A stretch of DNA of 7,052 bases from Fidelibacterota bacterium (lineage in GTDB: Bacteria; Fidelibacterota; UBA2242): contig JAFGXZ010000139.1 in the NCBI GenBank assembly GCA_016936335.1, positions 1-7,052 of the forward strand, in the 5' to 3' direction. Shown here piece by piece: positions 1-6,502 of the stretch. The notes under the pieces are model-generated. The model had not been told where the DNA came from. It ran no database searches and worked only from the letters and a program-made list of their open reading frames with translations. Made by a program: the position numbers and the translations under genes. The first letter of the stretch is position 1. Every line of letters begins with the position of its first letter.

Positions 1-459
1 AGCGGAAATGATACCCGGTAAAATCATAATTCCCAGCGTCAGACTTCCCGACAATATGGAAACGCCGAAGTTGAAATATTTTACAAATATCGTTAAACCA
101 AAAAGTCCAAAAACCACTGAAGGAACACCTGCGAGATTATTGATACTCATTCGGATAATATTAACAATAAAACTCTTTGGACTGTATTCAGTCAAAAATA
201 CCGCTGTCGTCAATCCCAGTGGCAATGCAAATACTATCGCACCGGCAGTCAGATAAAAAGTCCCTACAAGGGCAGGTGCGACACCACCTTGAGTCATGCC
301 CCGTCTTGGAACTGCTGTCAGGAATTCCCAGGAAATGACTTTAATGCCATTTACCGTGATAAAGAAGATAATCGCACCAAGTGACAATAAAGCCAGCAGA
401 ATCATAGTGTACAGAAAACTGAATCCTAATCCCTGTGAAATTTTAGCGCGACTTATCAT
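1..459 (-). CDS. pstA: Phosphate ABC transporter permease PstA (N-terminal 153 residues, runs off the left edge)
   Basis: PstA is the second inner-membrane permease subunit of the PstSCAB phosphate importer and pairs with PstC. The frame is open from an ATG at 459-457 to the window edge. It encodes a short cytoplasmic N-terminus, a first membrane helix (about residues 14-35), then family-typical stretches: GGVAPALVGTFYLTAG at the start of the permease domain, LPLGLTTAVFLTEYSP, INNLAGVPSVVFGLFGL, and SGSLTLGIMILPGIISA just before the cut. The conserved cytoplasmic EAA loop and the last helices lie outside the window. The start codon overlaps the pstC stop as ATGA (456-459), so translation is probably coupled. 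A GGGAAG directly before the ATG is too close to be a good ribosome site; the AGGG a little further upstream may serve instead. By family convention pstB would follow off the left side. Identity is secure although the gene is partial. Confidence 0.95.
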   Translation of the reverse strand, partial: MISRAKISQGLGFSFLYTMILLALLSLGAIIFFITVNGIKVISWEFLTAVPRRGMTQGGVAPALVGTFYLTAGAIVFALPLGLTTAVFLTEYSPKSFIVNIIRMSINNLAGVPSVVFGLFGLTIFVKYFNFGVSILSGSLTLGIMILPGIISA

Positions 460-1358
460 CTTCCCAACCCTAATTTTAAACGGTACCGGCGGCTGATAAA
501 TTCTGCGATTATATTGAAGACCAGTGTAATCAGGAACAAGATTAACCCGATGGCAAACAGTGCATGATAATGAGCACCGCCCATCACGGCTTCACCCATT
601 TCCGCCGCGATGGTCGCTGTCATCGGGCGAACCGGTTGAAATATCGAGTGTGGAATAATAGCCGCACCGCCGGCTACCATCAATACGGTCATGGTTTCAC
701 CGACAATTCGGCTCATTCCCAGAATTATTGAGGTAGATATCCCGGAACCGGCCGCAGGGATAACGACTCTGACAAGGGTTTGCCAGCGATTCGCTCCCAG
801 AGCAAAGGATGCTTCGCGAAAGCTTTTTGGCACATAGTTCAGCGCATCCTCGGCAATACTGCTGACAGTCGGAACAGCCATTATTCCCAGAATGACACTG
901 GCTGTAAACAGCGACAAACCCACCGGAAGATTCAACAACTTTTGTAAAAACGGCGCCATAATCACCATTCCAAAAAATCCATACACAATCGAAGGAATTC
1001 CAGCCAGGATTTCAACAATCGGTTTCAAAATCATACGCTGACGATAACCGGCAATTTCATGCAGATATAGTGCTGTGCCTATACCAATCGGCACGCAGAT
1101 GATCATTGCACCTATCGCCACCCAAACAGATCCCATAATCAAGGGCAAAATTCCGAAGGATGCCGGTTCATGTGTCGGATACCAGGATTTTCCGCCAATA
1201 AATTCAAATAGTCGCACCACATCAAAGACCGGCAGTCCCTCTTTAAACAAAATAATGATGATGCCCAGCAGAAATAAAAGGGATGAAAAGGCAAATATCG
1301 TGAATATTATTCTGATGACATCGTCTTTCTTGAATTTCATATACTGACTTTTTATCAT
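456..1358 (-). CDS. pstC: Phosphate ABC transporter permease PstC
   Basis: This is the inner-membrane permease subunit that, with PstA, forms the phosphate channel energised by PstB. The 300-aa product has the usual PstC length and about six hydrophobic segments (around residues 15-37, 70-95, 115-135, 147-168, 205-230 and 265-287). The ABC-permease EAA loop is clear at residues 182-201 (EASFALGANRWQTLVRVVIP), which contacts the ATPase. Other family stretches are VEILAGIPSIVYGFFG (115-130), MAVPTVSSIAEDALNYVP (160-177) and SRIVGETMTVLMVAGGA (216-232). The gene starts 15 nt after the pstS stop. Neither the ATG at 1358 nor an in-frame ATG at 1340 (MKFKKDD) has a strong Shine-Dalgarno, so the start may be six codons later. 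The stop overlaps the pstA start by 4 nt. There is no sign of damage. Confidence 0.96.
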   Translation of the reverse strand: MIKSQYMKFKKDDVIRIIFTIFAFSSLLFLLGIIIILFKEGLPVFDVVRLFEFIGGKSWYPTHEPASFGILPLIMGSVWVAIGAMIICVPIGIGTALYLHEIAGYRQRMILKPIVEILAGIPSIVYGFFGMVIMAPFLQKLLNLPVGLSLFTASVILGIMAVPTVSSIAEDALNYVPKSFREASFALGANRWQTLVRVVIPAAGSGISTSIILGMSRIVGETMTVLMVAGGAAIIPHSIFQPVRPMTATIAAEMGEAVMGGAHYHALFAIGLILFLITLVFNIIAEFISRRYRLKLGLGR

Positions 1359-1373
1359 GATCAGAATTAAAAT

Positions 1374-2186
1374 TTATTTCAGACCAACATAACCAACATC
1401 TTCGACCAAAGCCTGACCTTCGGCACTTTTGACGAAATCGATGAACGCTTTTACCTGACCAGCCGGTTTTCCATTTGTGTACATGAAAAGCGGACGGGAC
1501 AAAGGATATTCACCGGACAACACATTCTCTTTCGTACACTCCACACCGTCAACCTCAATGGCTTTGACTTTTTTTGTAAGATAACCCAGACCAACATAGC
1601 CAATTGCACCCGGCGTTGTTTCGATCGTCGTAATCACAGCACGATTGGACGCGCTGAGCAATGCATCGGCCCGAACCCTGTCCCCATTCAAGGCCAGATT
1701 CCCAAAAGCCTCATAAGTTCCACTGGCGGAATCCCGCGAGATAACAACAATCTTCTTATCCAGGCCGCCAACCTTCGACCAGTTAGAAATACGGCCCGTG
1801 AAGATCGCTTTGATCTGTTCAACGGTCAGCCCGGTCATTTTATTGCTTGGATGCACTGCGACCGCAATACCGTCCATGGCCACAACATGAGCAACCGGAT
1901 TGATACCTTTATTGATCGCATTTTTGATCTCATTGTCTTTCATCGAACGGGAAGCATCGGCAATGTCACAGCTACCTTCCATTAAAGACGCAATGCCAAC
2001 GCCCGATCCACCGCCGCGCACAGTAATATCCACCGCCGGATTTGCCATCATATACTCTTCGGCCGCTATCTGCGCAATTGGCAAAACTGTCGTTGAGCCT
2101 TCAATACTGATTTTGCCTTTTTCACCGGCAAGGGTAAAAATAATCATCACTGAAAGCAGTAAAATTAAAAATGACTTTTTCATCAT
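1374..2186 (-). CDS. pstS: Periplasmic phosphate-binding protein PstS
   Basis: PstS captures phosphate in the periplasm and delivers it to PstC/PstA. The 270-aa protein begins with a Sec signal peptide (MMKKSFLILLLSVMIIFTLAG, cleavage near residue 21) that lacks a lipobox cysteine, so it should be soluble in the periplasm rather than a lipoprotein. Phosphate-site motifs are present: GSTTVLP (30-36), RGGGSGVGI (57-65), CDIADASR (73-80) and SRDSASGTYE (150-159). In known PstS structures the equivalent Arg, Ser, Gly and Thr of the last motif hydrogen-bond phosphate. Length and the TPGAIGYVGLGY segment (191-202) fit the short PstS family found outside enterobacteria. A good AGGAG (2194-2198) lies 7 nt before the first ATG; the second ATG, one codon on, is also usable. 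The gene starts 16 nt after the porin stop and 15 nt before pstC, so it sits inside the operon with no room for its own promoter or Pho box. Confidence 0.97.
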   Translation of the reverse strand: MMKKSFLILLLSVMIIFTLAGEKGKISIEGSTTVLPIAQIAAEEYMMANPAVDITVRGGGSGVGIASLMEGSCDIADASRSMKDNEIKNAINKGINPVAHVVAMDGIAVAVHPSNKMTGLTVEQIKAIFTGRISNWSKVGGLDKKIVVISRDSASGTYEAFGNLALNGDRVRADALLSASNRAVITTIETTPGAIGYVGLGYLTKKVKAIEVDGVECTKENVLSGEYPLSRPLFMYTNGKPAGQVKAFIDFVKSAEGQALVEDVGYVGLK

Positions 2187-2202
2187 TAATTATCTCCTAT
2201 TA

Positions 2203-3420
2203 TTAGAATTTAAAATTGAAATCCATCTGCATCAGCTGTTGGGGCTTTGTCGAATCCAAAATCCCTGAAATTTTATAATAATCAATCGATGCACTTACAT
2301 TTTTAGATAAACCATATTCGAAAATCAGCTCGTGGCCTTTAATATCAGTTGCACCGCCATAGGTGTCCGAATCGGGCAGGAAATCCAGCCAGGCATCCTT
2401 TTCAAGATAACGGTAACAGTACTTGAGCTGCCAGTCTTTGCGATAGGCTACTTTCTTTGCACCAAAATAGAGGCCAAACAGGTAGCCCGTATTGTCTTCA
2501 TCAAGTTCTATATTTTTGATCAATTCCGTATAAACCCCAACATAAGGGAAAATCAGGTTATTGATCCCAAACGAACCGGAAAAACCAAGATTCTTGTATT
2601 TGTACTTCAGTCCTATTGGATTACCGGAAGTGTCTATTGTAAAACTGTTTGTTTTGGAACTGTGATCAGGCATCTCGCCCAGTAGATTATTAAACGAATA
2701 GGCGATCAAACTGCCTTTAATATCATATCTTTCATGCAATGTCATCGCAATTCCAGGCTGAATATAGGTCATAGCCGGATCCGCCTGCGCTTTGTATTCA
2801 TCCAGGATCAGATAACCGCTATTCAAATAAATGTCCCGGTATGCCAATTGAGTTGAAATTCCTTCCACCGAAATATCACTATCCCAGAGTAAATCTGAAG
2901 ATTTCCACAACGCCAGTTTATTCGCAAATTTTCCGGCCGTAACAGTGAGGTACCTGGGAGCGATATATGTTCCATAGGCGTAGTCAAGCATAATGCCTTT
3001 GGTTTCAAACATATTTTCCAGGGTCGCATTCGTGGAACGAGGATCAGTTCCTCCCGTGGCCAATCCGAAGCCAACCTGCCATCCGGGCGACACCTGGGCC
3101 TGCCCGCCAAGCCGGTAGCGCAGACGATTCCGCAACCGTGGATCGCCGTCTTCCTTCTGTTCCCACTGGGTACGGTACCTGAAGTCACCTTTCATACTGA
3201 TAACTTGAGTCCATTTGGGAACCGTTTCCACTTCCCCCATGGCCAGGCTTTTCTTAACGTCCTGTTCAGTTAATGTTAAAAGCTCCTGGGCGGTTGCCGG
3301 ATCGATCACCCCCTTTTTCACCAATTCCCGGACAAGCCGGTCAATTTCTGTTGCTGCACTAAATTGAACTAGTAGTAAAATTGTTATTCCAATTCGAAAT
3401 AACATCCCCTTAACACTCAT
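2203..3420 (-). CDS. Putative outer-membrane porin (Porin_5-like), first gene of the pst operon
   Basis: The product is a predicted 405-aa outer-membrane beta-barrel, likely a diffusion channel. It has a signal peptide (about residues 1-23, ending FSAA). Next comes a short helical periplasmic segment (about 25-62, with LVKKGVIDPATAQELLTLTE), then amphipathic beta strands to the end. The final residue is Phe in MDFNFKF, the usual signal for outer-membrane assembly. Stretches such as LRNRLRYRLGGQAQV, GLATGGTDPRSTNATLENMF, AGKFANKLALW and LLWDSDISVEGIS resemble the 'putative porin' family (Pfam Porin_5 by memory, not searched). I chose the ATG at 3420 because a near-perfect AGGAGGG lies 3 nt upstream of it. 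An in-frame ATG at 3450 would add 10 residues (MIKWLIKGGK) but has no ribosome site and falls close to the predicted transcript start. A Pho box lies 50 nt upstream, and pstS follows after 16 nt. This implies a role in phosphate passage across the outer membrane. Substrate selectivity is inferred from position only. Confidence 0.88.
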   Translation of the reverse strand: MSVKGMLFRIGITILLLVQFSAATEIDRLVRELVKKGVIDPATAQELLTLTEQDVKKSLAMGEVETVPKWTQVISMKGDFRYRTQWEQKEDGDPRLRNRLRYRLGGQAQVSPGWQVGFGLATGGTDPRSTNATLENMFETKGIMLDYAYGTYIAPRYLTVTAGKFANKLALWKSSDLLWDSDISVEGISTQLAYRDIYLNSGYLILDEYKAQADPAMTYIQPGIAMTLHERYDIKGSLIAYSFNNLLGEMPDHSSKTNSFTIDTSGNPIGLKYKYKNLGFSGSFGINNLIFPYVGVYTELIKNIELDEDNTGYLFGLYFGAKKVAYRKDWQLKYCYRYLEKDAWLDFLPDSDTYGGATDIKGHELIFEYGLSKNVSASIDYYKISGILDSTKPQQLMQMDFNFKF

Positions 3421-3423
3421 TTT

Positions 3424-3430
3424 CCCTCCT
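3424..3430 (-). promoter_or_regulatory. Strong Shine-Dalgarno that sets the porin start
   Basis: On the minus strand AGGAGGG lies 3 nt before the ATG at 3420 (core GGAGG about 5 nt away). No comparable site precedes the in-frame ATG at 3450. This supports the shorter 405-aa porin, whose signal peptide then begins in the typical way with MSVKG and a hydrophobic core. Confidence 0.8.
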
Positions 3431-3453
3431 TTTATTAACCATTTAATCATGGC

Positions 3454-3462
3454 TAATAATCA
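3454..3462 (-). promoter_or_regulatory. Candidate extended -10 element of the Pho-controlled porin-pst promoter
   Basis: On the minus strand the sequence TGATTATTA reads as an extended -10 (TG, one base, then TTATTA). Its hexamer starts 11 nt after the last Pho-box repeat, close to the spacing of known PhoB-dependent promoters, where the Pho box replaces the -35. There is no good -35 hexamer. The predicted transcript would start near 3447 and leave a short leader before the ATG at 3420. The match to TATAAT is only partial, so the exact hexamer is uncertain. Confidence 0.5.
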
Positions 3463-3470
3463 GCATGAAT

Positions 3471-3509
3471 AATGAACTACTTATGAACTTTTTGTTAATT
3501 TTTTGTTAA
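3471..3509 (-). promoter_or_regulatory. Pho box: four direct hexamer repeats at exact 11-bp spacing
   Basis: Reading the minus strand, four related hexamers occur in register: TTAACA (3509-3504), TTAACA (3498-3493), TTCATA (3487-3482) and TTCATT (3476-3471). Each starts exactly 11 bp after the previous one, with AT-rich 5-bp spacers. PhoB/PhoP-family regulators bind as tandem dimers to 11-bp direct repeats; this arrangement closely resembles the TTAACA-type boxes of Bacillus PhoP and corresponds to the E. coli CTGTCAT repeats. The array lies between the phoR stop and the porin start, on the correct face and distance for activation of porin-pstSCA. The phoB in this window encodes the expected binding protein. 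The periodicity is seen directly; regulation by PhoB is inferred. Confidence 0.85.
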
Positions 3510-3540
3510 GATTCAGTCGCGGCGGATGTCCGAAAGGTTC

Positions 3541-5277
3541 TTATGAGAGATTTATTGGTAATCTGATTATGAATTTCGTCCCTTTTCCCGGCAGACTTTC
3601 GATGTCAATTTCCCCATTGTGGAGATGAACAATGTGTTTTGAAATGGACAATCCCAAACCCGTCCCGCCCAGGCGACGGGAACGTGATTTGTCAACTGTA
3701 TAAAACCGCTCAAAGATTCGCGACTGCTGATCCACCGGAATACCTATTCCAGTATCGCTGACTTCAATGATATTATGCAATCTGTCACGTTTGACCGCTA
3801 TAGTGACGGTACCTGTCTCCGTGTACTTAAACGCATTATCAATTAAATTGATCAGTACCTGTTCCAGTTTGAACACATCGCCGCGGATTTTTGTGATATT
3901 ATCCGGGTTTGACCAACTGAAAACCAACCCTTTTTCGATCGCCTGTGGCTCAAAAATACGCATGATATTTTCACGAAAATCACGCAGTTGAATATCTTCA
4001 ATCACCAGCGCGGGTCGATCTTCCGCTTCCGATAAAACTAACAGATCATTGACGATATTGATCAGCCTGTTCGTATGTTTTTCGATGATCCCCAGATAGT
4101 GCTTGTGCTCCTGGGGTAGTTCCTCCTCAAGGGTTTCGATAAAACCCTTCATGGCCGTCAAAGGTGTCCGTAATTCATGGGAAACGTTAATCACAAAATC
4201 TTTTTTAACCTTCTGCAGGTTTTTTATCTCTGTGATATCGTAGAGAACACAGACGGTTTCAGAATTCGCTTTCAGGTAATTGACATTACACAGAAAAGTG
4301 TTTGATCCGGATTCCAGTTCCTGGGTCATCCCATTTTTATCTTTTTGCGTTTTTTCGATAATCGCTAAAAAGGTTGTATCACGGAATACTTCCCAATAAT
4401 ACTTCCCCTTTTCGATTGCTTCAGTTGCGATCGATGTCATTCCATCATTGTAAAGTAACACTTTACCTTTAGCGTCCAATACTAATAGACCACCTTGAAT
4501 GGACGCTATGATAGTCCGCAATTCATCACGCTGTATCTCCAATTCAGTAAAAGAATGGTTAAGCTGCTCCGACATGCGATTAAAAGCGTTAGCGAGCGAT
4601 TCAAAGTCCTTTGATCCTTTTAAAAGAACCCGGGTTTTGAAATTTCCAGCCGCAATATTTCGTGAGGCTTCAGTGATCATATTTATAGGTCTTACAAGAC
4701 TTCGCGAATAAACCAGGGCTCCGATCAGCGCCAAACCAATAACAAAAGCTGAAATGCGAAATATTTTACTGCGCAATTCCCTTAGTAAAGTATCGATATC
4801 AGCCAGGTATAGACTGGAACGCATAACGGCAATATTATCACCCTGATACTCTATAGCTGATGCAATATACAGCATCTTTCGCTGCATGGTTTTACTGAAA
4901 CGAATATACTGTCCCCGGCTTCCTGAAAGTGCCTCCTTTATTTCACCGCGATAACCATGGTTTTCCATTTCAGCGGGATCATTTTCAGAATCTGCCAGAA
5001 CCTTGCCATCCGCGCCAATTACGGTCAGCCGGGTATCCAGTTTCCGCCCGGTTTCTTTGATGAAATTATCCAGGTCTTCGTCATTTGAATTGACAATAAG
5101 CGGTATAATTTGTGGAACAACACTGATGTTTAATTTTTCAAGACTTCGTGATAACGAATTTACATAATGATTTTCAACAACCCGCAATGTAATCGTCAAT
5201 AACAGTAATGTCAGAATTATGATGATTAATAAATATCCGCCAAATATTTTCCAAAAGAATCTCTGATTGTTCAACAT
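3541..5277 (-). CDS. phoR: Phosphate-regulon sensor histidine kinase PhoR
   Basis: PhoR is the inner-membrane kinase that phosphorylates PhoB when phosphate is scarce. The 578-aa product has TM1 (about 13-33), a periplasmic domain (about 34-170), TM2 (about 173-190), HAMP (about 191-243), a PAS domain (about 250-350), HisKA and HATPase_c. The phospho-acceptor is His367 in FVINVSHELRTPLT. ATP-binding motifs are intact: N-box NLIDNAFKYT (477-486), G1 DTGIGIP (508-514), F-box RIFERFY (520-526) and G2 GGTGLGLS (537-544). It is longer than E. coli PhoR because of the periplasmic domain, as is common in Firmicutes and many other phyla. The ATG at 5277 lies inside the end of phoB (7-nt overlap), which suggests translational coupling. 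The PhoR name rests on architecture plus the phoB and pst neighbours. No terminator follows, so read-through into the porin is possible. Confidence 0.93.
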   Translation of the reverse strand: MLNNQRFFWKIFGGYLLIIIILTLLLLTITLRVVENHYVNSLSRSLEKLNISVVPQIIPLIVNSNDEDLDNFIKETGRKLDTRLTVIGADGKVLADSENDPAEMENHGYRGEIKEALSGSRGQYIRFSKTMQRKMLYIASAIEYQGDNIAVMRSSLYLADIDTLLRELRSKIFRISAFVIGLALIGALVYSRSLVRPINMITEASRNIAAGNFKTRVLLKGSKDFESLANAFNRMSEQLNHSFTELEIQRDELRTIIASIQGGLLVLDAKGKVLLYNDGMTSIATEAIEKGKYYWEVFRDTTFLAIIEKTQKDKNGMTQELESGSNTFLCNVNYLKANSETVCVLYDITEIKNLQKVKKDFVINVSHELRTPLTAMKGFIETLEEELPQEHKHYLGIIEKHTNRLINIVNDLLVLSEAEDRPALVIEDIQLRDFRENIMRIFEPQAIEKGLVFSWSNPDNITKIRGDVFKLEQVLINLIDNAFKYTETGTVTIAVKRDRLHNIIEVSDTGIGIPVDQQSRIFERFYTVDKSRSRRLGGTGLGLSISKHIVHLHNGEIDIESLPGKGTKFIIRLPINLS

Positions 5278-5951
5278 TCCAACTTATATCCTATCCCTCT
5301 GACGTTTTTAATAAATGCAGCCGCCGGACCGAGTTTATCCCGCAGATTTTTAACATGGACATCGATAGTCCGGTCAATAACAATCTTATCGTCACCCCAA
5401 ATATATTGTAGCAATTGTTCACGGGAAAAAACCCAACCAGGCTTTTCAGCGAGTATTTGTAATAGTTTAAACTCGGTCACTGTTAAATCAACATTCGAAT
5501 TGTCGACAGTAGCATGATATTTTTGTAAATCGATTTTTACCCGATCGCCTATAACAAGGATCTTTTCCAAATTTCCAAGCTGTTTGCGACGTAAAACAGC
5601 TCTGACCCTTGCCACCAACTCTCTTGTTGAAAACGGTTTGGTAATATAATCGTCGGCGCCTAGTTCCAGTCCAAGCACTTTATCGAATTCCTCTCCTCTG
5701 GCTGTCAGCATAATAATCGGAATATCCGAGCTGCGCTTGTTGCTTTTCAGCCGTTTACAAACCTCAATACCATCGATGTCGGGGAGCATTAAATCCAAAA
5801 TCAGAAGGTCAGGAATTTGTCGTTCAAGAAAATCAAAAAACGGAATAACCTGTTCAAATTTTTGGGTACGATAGTTAGCTTTGATCAGATGAATTGAAAC
5901 CAGTTCCAGAATATCCGGTTCGTCATCCACAATCGCAATCAGTTCAGGCAT
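5271..5951 (-). CDS. phoB: Phosphate-regulon response regulator PhoB (OmpR family)
   Basis: This DNA-binding response regulator is activated by PhoR. The 226-aa product has an N-terminal receiver domain (about 3-120) with the acidic pair Asp9/Asp10, phospho-acceptor Asp53 in LILDLMLPDIDG, Thr83 in MLTARGEE and Lys105 in DDYITKPFS. A C-terminal winged-helix domain (about 130-225) carries LTVTEFKLLQILAEKPG, VFSREQLLQYIWG and the recognition-helix region DRTIDVHVKNLRDKLG, ending in IKNVRGIGYKLE. Length and motifs are standard for PhoB. The ATG at 5951 is the first plausible start; an in-frame stop lies about 30 nt further upstream. It has no clear Shine-Dalgarno, unlike the porin and pstS. The Pho box at 3471-3509 is its likely target; I found no equivalent array in front of phoB itself. 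Confidence 0.94.
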   Translation of the reverse strand: MPELIAIVDDEPDILELVSIHLIKANYRTQKFEQVIPFFDFLERQIPDLLILDLMLPDIDGIEVCKRLKSNKRSSDIPIIMLTARGEEFDKVLGLELGADDYITKPFSTRELVARVRAVLRRKQLGNLEKILVIGDRVKIDLQKYHATVDNSNVDLTVTEFKLLQILAEKPGWVFSREQLLQYIWGDDKIVIDRTIDVHVKNLRDKLGPAAAFIKNVRGIGYKLEC

Positions 5952-6061
5952 AATTGTATTCGTTACTTTTTTGTAAAATCATCATCCCCTGAAATATAGG
6001 CATATTTGGAATTATTTTCAGTAAAATATAATGAGTACAGCGCAGGATATATGCAGATTTG

Positions 6062-6089
6062 AGTATATAAATCAGTTTCCCATCAACAA
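6062..6089 (-). promoter_or_regulatory. Candidate sigma70-like promoter for phoBR
   Basis: On the minus strand TTGTTG (6089-6084) is followed after 16 nt by TATACT (6067-6062). The -10 matches the consensus at five of six positions, the -35 at only three. It would give a leader of roughly 100 nt before phoB. In DNA this AT-rich chance matches are common, so it is only a candidate. Confidence 0.3.
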
Positions 6090-6096
6090 TAATTAA

Positions 6097-6123
6097 TGCA
6101 AAGAGTGCAAAGTATATTTTGCA
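6097..6123. repeat. TGCAAA repeat cluster upstream of phoB
   Basis: On the plus strand TGCAAA occurs at 6097-6102 and again at 6106-6111, a 9-bp step. The second copy pairs with TTTGCA at 6118-6123 across a 6-nt spacer, giving a short palindrome. It could be a protein-binding site placed just upstream of the candidate phoB promoter, or a coincidence in AT-rich DNA. No regulator can be named. Confidence 0.35.
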
Positions 6124-6146
6124 GGTTTGACAAAAATGGTATATTT

Positions 6147-6266
6147 CTAATTCCGAATCGTTTGCTCACTGATCCCTGTCTCTTTGCTTATGCTCCGAAT
6201 ACTCCTACTTTAAGGTGGTAGGACCTTCTTTAAAATACTAACTCTTACTGATCGCGAATACTTCAT
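6147..6266 (-). pseudogene. Decayed transposase N-terminus (HTH region), with two in-frame stops
   Basis: A textbook AGGAGG (6273-6278) sits 6 nt before an ATG at 6266. The frame reads MKYSRSVRVSILKKVLPP, then a TAA, then continues in the same frame as SRSIRSISKETGISEQTIRN before a TAG at 6149-6147. The joined peptide looks like the N-terminal helix-turn-helix of IS3/IS911-type OrfA transposases: a basic start, an 'ILKKVLPP' helix, then 'ISKETGISEQTIRN' as the HTH before an expected Trp. Nothing recognisable of the transposase follows the TAG. I therefore read it as the 5' end of a dead insertion sequence whose remainder is deleted. The family is assigned from memory of the motif, not by search. 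An alternative is a real 18-aa ORF with a strong ribosome site, but the continuing in-frame similarity argues against this. Confidence 0.7.
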
Positions 6267-6293
6267 GTTGTTCCTCCTTATTTGAGGCGACTA

Positions 6294-6485
6294 CTATATT
6301 GATACATACTGATCAGTCATATTTACTCTTTGTTCTTGATATACATTGTAAAAATACTCTCCAATGATATCAGGCATAAAATGGTCATGTCCATTTACAC
6401 GCCATATCATTTTCCCCACAAAAGTATCTGCAAAAAGAATTGAGGTAAAAATCAATACAAAAACCAATATGATTTGCTTTTTCAT
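6294..6485 (-). CDS. Small putative secreted protein of unknown function (63 aa), possibly truncated
   Basis: I do not recognise this protein. It begins with a clear Sec signal peptide (MKKQIILVFVLIFTSILFA, cleavage before DT). This leaves a mature part of about 44 residues with TFVGKMIWRVNGHDHFMPDI and an aromatic YFYNVYQ segment, without cysteines or repeats. A GGGAG (6493-6497) lies 7 nt before the ATG, so translation is plausible. Two stops in tandem (TAG TAG) end it, and the transposase relic starts 27 nt further on. The original gene may have been longer and cut by that insertion, or the short protein may be complete. It follows the propeller-like gene after 54 nt in the same direction and could share its transcript. 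Confidence 0.55.
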   Translation of the reverse strand: MKKQIILVFVLIFTSILFADTFVGKMIWRVNGHDHFMPDIIGEYFYNVYQEQRVNMTDQYVSI

Positions 6486-6502
6486 TTTATTACTCCCTTC
6501 TT

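Larger units (their letters stand above)
5952..6146. other. Non-coding upstream region of phoB
   Basis: This AT-rich stretch separates phoB from the transposase relic. No ORF with a ribosome site and no 11-bp-period Pho box was found on the phoB-reading strand. It contains one weak promoter-like pair and a cluster of TGCA-containing hexamers, both listed separately. Together with the relic (6147-6266) it makes about 340 nt without an intact gene, and it must hold the phoBR promoter unless transcription comes from further right. Confidence 0.6.

Noticed and set aside
8..496. Two plus-strand ORFs (82 and 66 aa) at the left end
   Set aside because: They are antisense to pstA and the end of pstC; the minus-strand reading gives a clear PstA N-terminus.
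1900..2268. Plus-strand ORFs opposite pstS and the porin (also 2332-2685)
   Set aside because: They are antisense to well-supported genes, lack ribosome sites and give no recognisable protein.
2823..3188. 121-aa minus-strand ORF inside the porin gene
   Set aside because: It is a different frame of the porin, has no ribosome site and its Arg/Pro/Cys-rich translation resembles nothing; it is a shadow.
3421..3450. Longer porin with start at 3450
   Set aside because: It has no ribosome site, adds charged residues (MIKWLIKGGK) before the signal peptide and begins close to the predicted transcript start, whereas the ATG at 3420 has a near-perfect Shine-Dalgarno.
3510..3540. CGG-ACAT-CCG hairpin after phoR as a terminator
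   Set aside because: The stem is only 3-4 bp and is not followed by a T-tract.
6210..6226. AAGGT/ACCTT short hairpin as a terminator
   Set aside because: It has only 5-bp arms, lies inside the transposase relic and has no clean T-run in a fitting position.
6168..6314. ACTGATC seen three times (6168, 6247 and 6308) as possible target duplications or element ends
   Set aside because: Spacing is irregular, two copies fall within or next to the relic, and a 7-mer recurring in a short stretch is weak evidence without flanking similarity.
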